A DNA stretch of 64,000 bases from Lactifluus volemus (lineage: Eukaryota; Basidiomycota; Agaricomycetes; Russulales; Russulaceae): positions 1-64,000 of the forward strand of contig WTXI01000037.1 in assembly GCA_022376515.1 (NCBI GenBank), given 5' to 3'. The position numbers were made by a program, and so were the translations under genes. Under the pieces are notes generated by a model. The model made no database searches and was not told where the DNA came from. It was given only the letters and a program-made list of their open reading frames with translations. Below, piece after piece: positions 20,469-32,518 of this stretch; within the stretch, counting starts at the first letter, position 1, and each line of letters begins with the position of its first letter.

Positions 20469-22374
20469 TTGTCCGGTGTGTGGATTAATCTTGATGGATC
20501 CTCATCAATGCTCTCCGCTTCGCATTGTGCTAGTACCTGTCTTTATAACTGTTCCCCACCCCTCCCAGTGTTTACCACTTTCCCACATCAGCTTTCTGCT
20601 ACTTCTTGTATCTTGATGTACGACAAACAGGCGGCGCGCACATTGGTGCCTCAGGCCAGAAGAAATATAGATCAGGGTTTTTGTTGCGTATTACTATGGA
20701 CTGACGCCAAGGGGTGTTCGGAATAAACAGCCACACATTGCTGGCACAACTGGGCATGTAATATTCGGTTGATGATTGCCACGACGAACTACTGTATTCA
20801 TTTCATGAGAAATTTAGCAGCTCCTCCACGATATACTGCAGTCGTTTTTCTGGGACACAAAAGTCTATTCAAGGTGGTCGAGGAGTAACAAACTGAAGCC
20901 CACGTTGCTCGCTTTACCACAAACACTTCAACTCTAAGCTCTAACGCTTATTATCTCACCAAATTTGATGCAATATGGCTGCCCGTCCTGCGCGAGGGCA
21001 AAGCCAGATTTCCCCTTTGGCAGCTATGGAATTGCCCCGCTCGATCCGTTGTCTGGGAGAGCCCGCTGAGCAATGTCTTGATGTGGTGGCCACGCGCTCT
21101 GAGCATCTCCCATTGCAGCCCAGAATCGATAAAAGTTGTTAGTAGGTGCTGCTGAAGCGTCGAAACGCCATGCTTACACTAGAGAAGAAGCCGAAAACGT
21201 TAGTCGAGCGGAGATGAGCTCATCGGGGTCCAGTAACATAACGCATTCCATGGCTTCCATCACAACGTCGGCCGGTCCACGAAATGAATAATCGCTCTTC
21301 TTCTACTGTACGACCTCAGAGTCAGAGTCAACTTCCGTCCAGTCGTATTTCATGCGACTATAACTTGGCATAGCGTGGGCTAGCTCCAGTCTGCTCGACC
21401 ATGGTGGGATACTGCCCACTGGCAGCCGGAACTGATTAACGCGCGCGCGGAAGGATCCCTAGAGGTTAGAACCAAAATACTGGAATTGAGTATCGTAGCT
21501 GTTCGTGGTAGAAATGTACTCGTGTTCCTCGCTTGTCCGAGTGCGTGGGAACAATTCCTACTCAACGAGCTTCCTGACCACTTCATCTCGCCCTCTCGCC
21601 CTTACTTCCCTAATACTATCACCTCTGGAAAATTTCCCATTTTATGTCTACGCCATAATCCACTCGGGTGTCCATGCCAGCAATTCCGCTTCGTGACGGA
21701 CATCTCCGAGTCCTCGAGTCGGCGTCACGGTGATCCCCTCGGGTCATGTCAGATCTTCTCCTCTGTCTTCATTCCTTTCCTCTTTTATCCTCTCCATAAC
21801 GCACCCACACCCATATTGTCAGATAATACCATATGCACTATGATAGTGAGTCGTAATCTGCTCTGACCTTCTTTCATTTCTCCCTCCTGAGACGGAGACC
21901 CTCCTCATTTGTTGGAACCTCTTTGATACCAGCGGCGCCCGGAAACAGCAGAATGCCACACGAACAGTGACATCTTCCTGAAAATGAGCTAAGACGTTGG
22001 TGAGTGAGTTGCCTTCTCCGTACTCCTCTTAGCTTACCTCGCTCAGAGTTCCTGTGTCCGCAGAGTACTATGGCAGATTATGAGCCTGCCTGACCTGAAT
22101 GACGAATTCATAGCGGCCATTCCAACACTTACGTGAGCACCGTCATGCGTCTCGAAAACATCAACAAGAATCGAACGCTCAGGCTGCACTGGGGATGTAC
22201 CGCCTCGAGCTCGCGAATGACCATTATTTCCCGCGAGTCCAAGTCAGCGAATACTTCAAAATATTTAATTGTGTGTCGACTTGTGGACATAATTACATGT
22301 TCATATTCGGGAGAGTACGTACAGTGCTGTCCCTCCACCTATGCCATAACGATGGCTGTTGGGTGTAACTAATA
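20469..22374. other. spacer D to E, left part, up to the hAT insertion
   Basis: No intact gene. The 3' block resembles that after gene B (GGTGTGTGGATTAATCTTGATGG). The minus-strand relics are broken by indels. A palindrome variant lies near 21546 (GTGGGAACAATTCCTAC). The stretch ends in AATAGTAAGCGC, a sequence present in all spacers (for example 18550 and 55360), into which the hAT element inserted. The spacer resumes at 26244. Confidence 0.5.
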
Positions 22375-22382
22375 GTAAGCGC

Positions 22383-22560
22383 TAGTGTTCGGGGAATTTC
22401 ACACGAGACCTAATTGACCCAGTAAATTAGCTCTTTGACCAGGCAATGTCTAATTCACCCTCGGATATTAGAGCTAATTAACGTAGATTTCATCTCAGCT
22501 AATGAACGCTCATTAACCGTCAATTTCACAGTCAATTAGCCTGAAATCAAATTTACTGGG
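22383..22560. repeat. subterminal repeat region of hAT copy 1 (3' end of transposase gene side)
   Basis: Motifs CTAATTGACC, AAATTAGCTC, GAGCTAATTAACG, AGCTAATGAACG and CAATTAGCC recur within 180 bases in both orientations. The opposite end (26130-26243) has GCTAATTTACC three times and CTAATTGACC once. Clustered subterminal repeats are a known feature of hAT elements and bind transposase. Confidence 0.6.
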
Positions 22561-22571
22561 AGCTACGGTAA

Positions 22572-23006
22572 CTACCAAACGCTCCAGTCCGTCTCCTTTG
22601 GTGCAGCAGGAACTGATGGAGGTAATACTGGGGCTCGATGTAAAGGTTGACCTCGTGTGGTTGCTGTGGTTGTTGAAGCTGAATCGAGAAGATCTAGGAG
22701 GTAAGATGAATTGATATTCACGGTGTCTTCGATGGTGAAGACATGTCGCTCCACATCAACAAGGTTTGGTGGAGGACCGTCAAGCCAATGTAAACCATCG
22801 TGATTCTCGTGTGGACTCCTAGTAGTCACGTTAGACTCAGACTCAGAATCTCCATCAGAATCAGCCAGCGCCTCGATATCATGTTCCATTACTGGGGGTC
22901 GTTCCTTCGAGGACGATTTTGACGAGATGATTAGATCATCGGCACCATGAATCGTCTTCTGCATGTCCCGCCATTTGACAATAGGCTTTGATTTGTTGGG
23001 CTTTTT
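22572..23006 (-). pseudogene. C-terminal extension of hAT transposase beyond an in-frame TAG (copy 1)
   Basis: Immediately after the TAG at 23007-23009 the same frame continues for 144 codons without another stop, through KKPNKSKPIVKWRD and an acidic/serine-rich stretch (SDGDSESES) to DWSVW and a stop at 22572-22574. The region probably belonged to the transposase before the TAG arose, or is reached by readthrough or by an unrecognised intron. Copy 2 has the identical arrangement. Confidence 0.6.
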
Positions 23007-26000
23007 CTAGGGCAAGTTTGAGTAAGACTTGGAACTGAAAAGACTAGGAATCCGAGTTGTGATTCGCACATCAGGATCATTTGCACGATGAAACGCACGG
23101 ATCTTGACGTGATCACGGACAGTTCGCACACTCTGTAGACTACGTTTGGAAGTATTGATGTTCGTTACTGCTGACGCCATCCGCTCGTCAACCATCGAGA
23201 CTGCACAAACAGAATAAATTTTGATCGCCAAAGCCTAGATAGTAGAAACTTGTCAGCATGACCAAACCGGCAAGTCAAAGATACATACGCCGAGAACATA
23301 AGCAAACGAATCCTTCTGAATGATTGTCCACCAGGACAGTATTGACTGTCCATCACGGAAGCGGCGATTGAATGGTTCTTGCCCCTTTACGTACCCTTTT
23401 AACTCAACCTTCAACCGGGACAGGGCATCCCTTGGAGAAATGCCTGCCAAAAGAGGATTTCTTCGCCGCACGATAGCAACAGGGTCGGGATAAGAACCAG
23501 TGTATGCATCGCCATATTCATTCTTCAAGATCTGTTGTAACGCAAGGCCAACCCTGGCCATGATTTTGTCTTCTGGTGTCAGCGGCGTAGCTGGAAGTGA
23601 AGATGTTTTCGCAGAATTCCCAGGGTTGGCACGGACATTTGTAGTGCTAAGTACCACGGCCGGGATAGAAAGTGGATTGATATTCTTGAAAATCTCTGCC
23701 CCACGGTGATCTGAAACACGCCAAACTGTCAGATGAAATTTATCAAGACTAGCTTCAAGCTTACACGGATTCAAGAAAAACGCTGTAATGTAAACATCAT
23801 TCGGAGACTTGTTAATCATTTGATCAAAACGTTTATTTGTAATTGCTCGTATGTCTTCCATTGTCGCAGCTGATAAGCCCACACGGTTATGGCTAAAGAG
23901 ATGTGTGAGCTGGGAAACAATTGCTAACCAATACAGGTAGACATCAGCTGGGTTAGTATGGGGAGATTCAAGACATTGTATCGCTTTAGCAAAAGGTCCG
24001 ATGACAGCAATGAGTTTAGTGAGGGAGAGCTCTAGGTCGATGCTTTGAGCAGTGGATGACATAAAGTACTCATTCAGACCCTATTTGATCATTAGCAGAG
24101 AGCCGCAGAGGTGTTGGTTGACGTACATTGATATCAATATCAAGTGTCTCATCTCCTACTATGTTGCGCAAAGCAGGTAAACAACGCCGAAGTGACTCAG
24201 CTGCCCAATGGATGGTTCCGAAGCGTGTCTCTCCAATGCTTTGCAAGCCTCGGCCAATTTTCAGCAACTCACGCTCGTAATTGAAGTGCTCCATAGTATA
24301 GGTTGACCTGGCCATAAATGCCAACGTGCTTCGCAGGGTTACGATTACCTGTAACAAATGAAAATTATAAACTGTTCGCCATTCAGTCAATAGGAATACA
24401 GACATCTTTGAAGGCATCTAGTTTACAGATTTGTTGGATGGGCTTATCGATCTGATGACATGCATCCTGCATATTGAGAACATGAGGATATCTTGTACAG
24501 TACAGCCGCCTAGCTTTACGAGTGTTCCCTGTGTCATCAGACGATACCGCTGAGATACGCTCTGGCCCAATCAACCTGGTTACCTATGATATCGTATCAT
24601 CATAAGTTGACACACGTCGATCAAAATCAAAGGCTTACATTTTCGAGTAATTCCAGAATATATTTTGCAGTATGGCTGAGGCCCGAAGCATCGTCCATGT
24701 CCAAGCAATACTCGTCACCATCTGCTGTGGTGATGTGGACCGAATAGAACCCCTTAGGTCGTTGTATTTTCCCACCGTCGTATGTAATTGTCAAGTTCCG
24801 ACGAGTCTTCAGGTATGCGATGACAGCAGTATTGACTTTGGCAGATTCATTTGGGACTAACTTATCGGCGAAGGTGGTTGCGCTGGCTGGTACATAGTCT
24901 GAGTTCAAAACTTTGGTGAGGTGTTTGAATTCTCGAGAGTCAATGACATTTGGCGGGAGTGTGTTACAAACAATGAACAGCAACAATGCGTTGTCGGCTT
25001 CCTCCTTTAGCTTGCTTAGCACCTGCTTCCTCCCACCCGCAACAAAGCCATCCAACGTCCCAATTGATGTTCCAGATGAAACGGTTTGGGTGCGTTTCGG
25101 AATCGTTTCCTCTTCTTCATCGGAAGTGGAAACCTCTCGGGAGCGTGTCTGTGGAATGATAGCTGGAGGACCCTTCGCTCCTACAGCCAAGTACGCAGCT
25201 GCCGCATCTTGAAGTCGGGCGGGCAAGTATCGACAACCAGATGCATGCGCAAGAATACGCTGACGTGGCCGAGGCCATGCCCATTTCGTCCTGCAACCCT
25301 TGCTAGCAAGACAACGCGCATATTTCTTGGTTTTGTCCAAGTCGTCTTCAGCAGGCGAGGACTTGTAGCATGGCTTTGAAACTTCGAGAAGAAGGGGAAG
25401 AGTTTTTATACCACCCTTCCTGCCATCTGCGTCTTCATCAGCAGTGGAATATGCTTCGTCCTCATAGTCTGACCCCAGATCCTTCGTCTCTCGTTTTTTA
25501 TCTTTACCCTTGGTCTTGGACTTCGCTTTCGTCAACTTGCTAGACTTAAGCATTGGCCTTTCGTCTTTGCTTGTAGTCTCCATATCCGAGATGCTGGTCG
25601 ACGGCAGCTACAATCAAGGTCAACAGTGAGTACTATAGCAAATGATATAAATTACAACTGAAAGATGGCACATACCTGTATCCCAGCAGCCGTTATCATG
25701 GTTTCTGCTGCCTTTGTTACGTCTGTAAGCCATAGGGTCGGGATTACTGAATTCGGAAAATTCTGTATGAACTTCTCGAGCACATCCGCAAGCGCAACAA
25801 CGCCAGGTCCTCGCTCTGGGAGGGCCAGTCCATTTGCTCGTGAACCCAGCTTAATCTCAAGCTCTCGATTGATAGCGGCCTCTTCTCTGGCATCTTCGAT
25901 CCAGTCCGGATCCGGGTTGAAGTTGTTGAAGTTATATGAAGAGGTTTCCAGAGCAATTGGTAAGGATACCGGCAATGCAAGGAGATAGGAGCAGAGTGTG

Positions 26001-26020
26001 TTAATCTTCTCAGAAATCAT
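23007..26020 (-). CDS. hAT transposase, copy 1 (six exons)
   Basis: Exons on the minus strand: 26020-25676, 25607-24639, 24583-24404, 24348-24127, 24080-23289 and 23234-23007, all joined in phase 0 with GT-AG introns of 46-68 bases, giving 911 residues. Order: N-terminal region; a lysine-rich then acidic segment; a BED-like zinc finger around CLASKGC...RQRILAHASGC; the hAT core (DSREFKHLTKVLNSDYVPAS, NLTITYDGGK, GLSHTAKYI, then IGPERISAVSSDDTGN); a central domain (RFGTIHWAAESL); and the dimerisation region (ILSWWTIIQKDSFAYVLGALAIKIYSV...DERMASAV). The enzyme would excise and reinsert elements with the TAGTGTTC ends. An in-frame TAG closes it earlier than the likely ancestral end. The catalytic acidic residues are not individually verified. 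Confidence 0.85.
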
Positions 26021-26251
26021 GCTAGTGAATAGAGAGTTTTCCGCACGTTTTAAGGATTGTTAGAGCCTTACACTTTCGAGTCGCTTAGGACATAATTTTT
26101 TGGGGAATTACTTATTTGAATTACCAACATGAGCTAATTTACCCTAATTGACCTGGCATTTTCGGCCAAGATGAAATTGACGCTAATTTACCTATGCTAA
26201 TTTACCATTGGCTAATTAGCCTTGCCTACTTCCCCGAACACTAGTAAGCGC

Positions 26252-26624
26252 TCTCGAGAACCGCGCCTATTGCTGCTCATTGCGGTGGACTTTTCCTTCG
26301 ATGTTCCTCTTCTCAGGGACACCTTTGTATCGTCTGTTAGTACCCTTGTACTTTATACATGATACTTAATGATACTCAGAGTGGATGTTGGCCTCTATCG
26401 CTGCCAGAAATCGGATAACGGTATTTTGATTTTTATGAGCGCTTGCGGTACACGTGCATCATGTGACCTGCATCGTGCGACCCCAACAACACAGCCTCTC
26501 TGCGGCCCTCAAGTGAACCATCAACGCCTCTGTCGAAGAGTTCTCTTTCTTGCAGGTACGTCCAGAATCCACTGCAATAGCAGTCTAAGCTAACTCTGTG
26601 CTTGGTAAGGTTGAATTTTGAATC
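26252..26624. promoter_or_regulatory. spacer immediately upstream of gene E, right of the hAT insertion
   Basis: This resumes the spacer interrupted at 22374. It carries the FDVPLL-type DUF6534 relic (near 26285-26355), TATA-like CTTTATACATGATAC near 26351 and a leader intron candidate starting GTACGTCC near 26556. Only about 380 bases of native sequence separate gene E from the hAT element, so E's expression may be affected by it. Confidence 0.4.
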
Positions 26625-28141
26625 ATGGGCCGGGGCAGTTACACTCGACAGCCCATTATGCGTCACCGGAAAGCACGTATTAATCAAAAACGACCGGGTA
26701 CGTCTCATGATCATAAGCCGCCGCTGAAGCCATCACTCACTTAGATCAAGGAGGCCCGAGTTCTTTCGCACGCATTACAATCGGATCCCTCCCTGACAAT
26801 GTCCTCCTGGAGGTCTTCAACCTCTATGAAACGAACACTTATCAATGGTGGATTACACTGGTGCACGTATGCCGAAGGTGGAGATTCATTGTGTTTGAAT
26901 CACCGATTCGTCTTAATTTGCAACTTGAATGCAACGCGAATACACCCGTGAAGAAGACGCTAGATATCTGGCCACTCACCTTTCCTATCGTCATAGATGA
27001 ATCGAGATCGCGACTCCCTCTGAGTGGAGCTAACATTATTTCCGCACTCGAACACCACGATCGCGTATCCGAAATCTATCTCGAGATGTCAAGTACTGTG
27101 TTGAAACGACTCTACAGAGTGATGAACAAGCCATATCCAGTTTTGACATATCTTCGCCTGTATATTTCAAATTCGAAGTCGGCACCGGTACTTCGCGATA
27201 CCTTTCTTGGTGGATCTGCCCCGCGTCTCGAGTATCTGTACTTGTCTGGTATTCCATTCCCGGCACTACCAAAATTGCTTCCATTTTGCCATGATCTTGT
27301 CAATGTTCATCTCTGGAAGATACCCAATACCGGTTACATTTCACCCGAAGCTATGGCCACAGCCCTATCCGCGTTGACCAAGCTTAAAGTCGTCGATATT
27401 GAATTCGAATCCCCAGCTTCTCGTCCTGATCCAACAAATAGACCTCCCTCTTCATTTACTCGCGTTGTCCTCCCCGCTCTCACCCGTTTTCATTTCCATG
27501 GCGCTAGCGAGTACTTTGAGGATCTTGTGGCTCGCATCGACACTCCTTCTCTTATTTTCGTCTCCACAGGGTTCTTCAATGAGCTCGATTTTGACATTCC
27601 CCATTTCCTCCAATTTATCAGTCGCACACAAATTCCCAGATCCCTCGAGGAAGCTAAGCTGTGCTTTGAAGGACTCGTCTACTTCGGGGTTGGTCGTCGT
27701 GATCCACCGGGAGGGAAGGAATTTCCGATTGCTCTGTCAATCACGATATCTTGTCGTGCGTTGGATAGGCAAGTTGCATGTCTAGCTCAAATATGCGGCA
27801 AGATTTCGCCTTTCTTATCCAATGTAGAACGGCTTATCGTTACCAGTTACCATGGAGTGTTTTCAGATTGGAAAGATTACGTGGATAACCCCCAATGGCT
27901 GGAGATCTTTCATGCATTTTCGGCTTTGCAGCACATGCAAATACCGCCCAGGCTGGGCCAGATTATTGGATCTGCGCTGCAAGAGCTCACTGGGGAAAGT
28001 GTCATGGACGCATTGCCGATGCTACGCCATCTCTACCTTCCACGCCCCTTTGAATCCACGCAGCAGGCTATAGAGCCATTCATTTCCTCACGCCAGCGTT
28101 CCAATCACCCTGTCACTGTCCATCTCACAGAAATGTACTGA
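26625..28141 (+). CDS. F-box/LRR-like protein, array gene E (between the two hAT copies)
   Basis: Exon 1 is 26625-26697 from ATGGGCCGG (or 26658-26697 from the inner ATGCGTCACC, same frame), the intron 26698-26753 and exon 2 26754-28141; 486 or 475 residues. The GTG at 26861 is well inside the F-box and is not the start: the frame is open upstream through ITIGSLPDNVLLEVFNLYET. The F-box loop is unusual (NTYQWWITL in place of SPRWWHAL). The N-terminal two thirds resemble gene D (ISNSKSAPVLRD, LVNVHLWKIPN); the C-terminal third resembles J (RSLEEAKLCFEGLV, VGRRDPPGG, LIVTSYHGVFSDW), indicating a mosaic origin. Intact despite the flanking transposons. Confidence 0.85.
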
Positions 28142-28671
28142 TTGTCAGGTGTCTGGATTATTGTCGATGCGTTGTCATCAATGTTCTCCACTTTTCTTTT
28201 TGCTATTACCTGTCTTTATAGCCACCTCCCCACAGCAGCTCTCTACTCCTTGTATTTTGATGTACGATAATCGGGTGGCCCGCACTTCGGTGCCTGAGGC
28301 CAGGAGAAATACAGATCAAGGTTGTCTCGTTGCGTGTTATGGAGTGACACCCGGTGAGTCGGGCGGAAGGCATCCACCGCTGGCACACATGGCCATGTAA
28401 TATTCAGGACATCAAAAGTCTATTCAAGACAGGAAAAAGACGGGGCGTAGAGGTAGCAGGTGGTCGAAGAGGAGGAGAAAGTAACGAACTGAGGCCCATA
28501 TTGCTCGCCTCCCAAATCTAATATTAATGCTCATTATCTCACCAAATTGATGCGACATGGCCGCCCGTCCTGCACGAGTCCAAAGCCAGATTTCCCCTTC
28601 GGCAACTGTGGGATCGCCCCGCTTAATCGATTGTCCGGGACTCGGAGAGTGCGTATAGCCTGCATCGCGAT
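28142..28671. other. 3' block of gene E up to hAT copy 2
   Basis: Contains the usual 3' block (TGTATTTTGATGTACG; GGAGAAATACAGATCAAGG) and the beginning of the minus-strand relic (28424-28663). It ends in ATCGCGAT (28664-28671), the target site duplicated by hAT copy 2. The same site is uninterrupted in sister spacers, for example near 9510. Confidence 0.55.
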
Positions 28672-28894
28672 TAGTGTTCGGGGAAGTAGGCAAGGCTAAT
28701 TAGCCAATGGTAAATTAGCATAGGTAAATTAGCGTCAATTTCATCTTGGCCGAAAATGCCAGGTCAATTAGGGTAAATTAGCTCATGTTGGTAATTCAAA
28801 TAAGTAATTCCCCAAAAAATTATGTCCTAAGCGACTCGAAAGTGTAAGGCTCTAACAATCCTTAAAACGTGCGGAAAACTCTCTATTCACTAGC

Positions 28895-31800
28895 ATGATT
28901 TCTGAGAAGATTAACACACTCCGCTCCTATCTCCTTGCATTGCCGGTATCCTTACCAATTGCTCTGGAAACCTCTTCATATAACTTCAACAACTTCAACC
29001 CGGATCCGGACTGGATCGAAGATGCCGGAGAAGAGGCCGCTATCAATCGAGAGCTTGAGATTAAGCTGGGTTCACGAGCAAATGGACTGGCCCTCCCAGA
29101 GCGAGGACCTGGCGTTGTTGCGCTTGCGGATGTGCTCGAGAAGTTCATACAGAATTTTCCGAATTCAGTAATCCCGACCCTATGGCTTACAGACGTAACA
29201 AAGGCAGCAGAAACCATGATAACGGCTGCTGGGATACAGGTATGTGCCATCTTTCAGTTGTAATTTATATCATTTGCTATAGTACTCACTGTTGACCTTG
29301 ATTGTAGCTGCCGTCGACCAGCATCTCGGATATGGAGACTACAAGCAAAGATGAAAGGCCAATGCTTAAGTCTAGCAAGTTGACGAAAGCGAAGTCCAAG
29401 ACCAAGGGTAAAGATAAAAAACGAGAGACGAAGGATCTGGGGTCAGACTATGAGGACGAAGCATATTCCACTGCTGATGAAGACGCAGATGGCAGGAAGG
29501 GTGGTATAAAAACTCTTCCCCTTCTTCTCGAAGTTTCAAAGCCATGCTACAAGTCCTCGCCTGCTGAAGACGACTTGGACAAAACCAAGAAATATGCGCA
29601 TTGTCTTGCTAGCAAGGGTTGCAGGACGAAATGGGCATGGCCTCGGCCACGTCAGCGTATTCTTGCGCATGCATCTGGTTGTCGATACTTGCCCGCCCGA
29701 CTTCAAGATGCGGCAGCTGCGTACTTGGCTGTAGGTGTTAAGGTTCCAAGTGGGACCTTTGTACGAAGTGTACGTTCGTTCGTGAAGTCAAGAACTAGAC
29801 TTGCAAGACGTGCAAGTCAAGATCAGAGGTTCGATATAGAGATGAGACTTAGTAAACGACTAAGTCAAGAGCGTTTCAGAGGTCAAGGGCTTTGGGCTCA
29901 GGGTGAGACCAAAGTGTCAAGAAGTCGATAATCGTGATGTCAAGAGGGTTCTCTCAGGTCTGATGCTTCTAGGCAAGCAAGGTTCTAATAGATAGAAGAC
30001 TTGGATTGCAAAACAAAACTGAGACTTAAGGTCTCCTAGGCAGAAAGTACAGGGTTTATATAGAAGAAGACGAGGCTATGTACACAGCCGTAGGGGCTAT
30101 GTCCTTCGTACAGCTTTCAGGGTTTGAAACATGTTTTCAGGAATCAGCAAGTCATCCTGTGCATGTGGCTGTTGCTTGAGGCTGTACGGTGCTGTGCAAG
30201 GCTGTACGTGAGAAAAATAAGTAAGCGATCTGAAACAAAGCGATCGGTAGTCCGTTCATATAAGCAAGGAGTCAGCAGAAATGAGTCATCAGTCCGAAAA
30301 TGTATAGTATGAGTCAGCAAACACGTGTCAGTCCATAACAGTAGGAGCGAAGGGTCCTCCAGCTATCATTCCACAGACACGCTCCCGAGAGGTTTCCACT
30401 TCCGATGAAGAAGAGGAAACGATTCCGAAACGCACCCAAACCGTTTCATCTGGAACATCAATTGGGACGTTGGATGGCTTTGTTGCGGGTGGGAGGAAGC
30501 AGGTGCTAAGCAAGCTAAAGGAGGAAGCCGACAACGCATTGTTGCTGTTCATTGTTTGTAACACACTCCCGCCAAATGTCATTGACTCTCGAGAATTCAA
30601 ACACCTCACCAAAGTTTTGAACTCAGACTATGTACCAGCCAGCGCAACCACCTTCGCCGATAAGTTAGTCCCAAATGAATCTGCCAAAGTCAATACTGCT
30701 GTCATCGCATACCTGAAGACTCGTCGGAACTTGACAATTACATACGACGGTGGGAAAATACAACGACCTAAGGGGTTCTATTCGGTCCACATCACCACAG
30801 CAGATGGTGACGAGTATTGCTTGGACATGGACGATGCTTCGGGCCTCAGCCATACTGCAAAATATATTCTGGAATTACTCGAAAATGTAAGCCTTTGATT
30901 TTGATCGACGTGTGTCAACTTATGATGATACGATATCATAGGTAACCAGGTTGATTGGGCCAGAGCGTATCTCAGCGGTATCGTCTGATGACACAGGGAA
31001 CACTCGTAAAGCTAGGCGGCTGTACTGTACAAGATATCCTCATGTTCTCAATATGCAGGATGCATGTCATCAGATCGATAAGCCCATCCAACAAATCTGT
31101 AAACTAGATGCCTTCAAAGATGTCTGTATTCCTATTGACTGAATGGCGAACAGTTTATAATTTTCATTTGTTACAGGTAATCGTAACCCTGCGAAGCACG
31201 TTGGCATTTATGGCCAGGTCAACCTATACTATGGAGCACTTCAATTACGAGCGTGAGTTGCTGAAAATTGGCCGAGGCTTGCAAAGCATTGGAGAGACAC
31301 GCTTCGGAACCATCCATTGGGCAGCTGAGTCACTTCGGCGTTGTTTACCTGCTTTGCGCAACATAGTAGGAGATGAGACACTTGATATTGATATCAATGT
31401 ACGTCAACCAACACCTCTGCGGCTCTCTGCTAATGATCAAATAGGGTCTGAATGAGTACTTTATGTCATCCACTGCTCAAAGCATCGACCTAGAGCTCTC
31501 CCTCACTAAACTCATTGCTGTCATCGGACCTTTTGCTAAAGCGATACAATGTCTTGAATCTCCCCATACTAACCCAGCTGATGTCTACCTGTATTGGTTA
31601 GCAATTGTTTCCCAGCTCACACATCTCTTTAGCCATAACCGTGTGGGCTTATCAGCTGCGACAATGGAAGACATACGAGCAATTACAAATAAACGTTTTG
31701 ATCAAATGATTAACAAGTCTCCGAATGATGTTTACATTACAGCGTTTTTCTTGAATCCGTGTAAGCTTGAAGCTAGTCTTGATAAATTTCATCTGACAGT

Positions 31801-32518
31801 TTGGCGTGTTTCAGATCACCGTGGGGCAGAGATTTTCAAGAATATCAATCCACTTTCTATCCCGGCCGTGGTACTTAGCACTACAAATGTCCGTGCCAAC
31901 CCTGGGAATTCTGCGAAAACATCTTCACTTCCAGCTACGCCGCTGACACCAGAAGACAAAATCATGGCCAGGGTTGGCCTTGCGTTACAACAGATCTTGA
32001 AGAATGAATATGGCGATGCATACACTGGTTCTTATCCCGACCCTGTTGCTATCGTGCGGCGAAGAAATCCTCTTTTGGCAGGCATTTCTCCAAGGGATGC
32101 CCTGTCCCGGTTGAAGGTTGAGTTAAAAGGGTACGTAAAGGGGCAAGAACCATTCAATCGCCGCTTCCGTGATGGACAGTCAATACTGTCCTGGTGGACA
32201 ATCATTCAGAAGGATTCGTTTGCTTATGTTCTCGGCGTATGTATCTTTGACTTGCCGGTTTGGTCATGCTGACAAGTTTCTACTATCTAGGCTTTGGCGA
32301 TCAAAATTTATTCTGTTTGTGCAGTCTCGATGGTTGACGAGCGGATGGCGTCAGCAGTAACGAACATCAATACTTCCAAACGTAGTCTACAGAGTGTGCG
32401 AACTGTCCGTGATCACGTCAAGATCCGTGCGTTTCATCGTGCAAATGATCCTGATGTGCGAATCACAACTCGGATTCCTAGTCTTTTCAGTTCCAAGTCT
32501 TACTCAAACTTGCCCTAG
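28895..32518 (+). pseudogene. hAT transposase, copy 2, split by a solo LTR
   Basis: Exons mirror copy 1: 28895-29239, 29308-30886 (containing the LTR), 30942-31121, 31177-31398, 31445-32236 and 32291-32518. The LTR sits in exon 2 just after the BED-like zinc finger and adds a stop at 29929-29931, so only an N-terminal fragment could be made from this copy. The rest of the frame is undamaged apart from the shared TAG at 32516-32518. Visible coding differences from copy 1 are R/C near the N-terminus, G/R in DAGEEA versus DAREEA, and H/R before CLASKGC. Copy 2 can still be mobilised in trans because its ends are intact. Confidence 0.85.
29736..30340 (+). mobile_element. solo LTR 2 (605 bases), nested in hAT copy 2
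   Basis: Starts TGTTAAGGTTCC, ends GTCCATAACA, flanked by GTAGG at 29731-29735 and 30341-30345. The uninterrupted sequence in hAT copy 1 (GGCTGTAGGAGCGAAGG on its coding strand) shows one GTAGG, proving the 5-base duplication and that the LTR arrived after the hAT element. TATA-like GGTTTATATAG at about 30053-30063. Same family and orientation as solo LTR 1. Confidence 0.95.

Larger units (their letters stand above)
22383..26243 (-). mobile_element. hAT transposon copy 1 (3,861 bases)
   Basis: The ends are perfect 14-base inverted repeats, TAGTGTTCGGGGAA and TTCCCCGAACACTA, flanked by the 8-base duplication GTAAGCGC (22375-22382 and 26244-26251). Terminal TAGTGTTC plus an 8-base duplication is diagnostic of the hAT superfamily. 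The empty site is visible in sister spacers. Internal transposase exons run right to left. Subterminal regions are full of GCTAATTTACC, CTAATTGACC and CTAATTAGC, likely transposase-binding sites. It is identical in length to copy 2 after removing the LTR from the latter, and I see only CpG transitions between them, so transposition was recent. Confidence 0.95.

Noticed and set aside
26861..28141. Gene E starting at the GTG at 26861
   Set aside because: The frame is open upstream and encodes a normal F-box; GTG starts are not expected in fungi.
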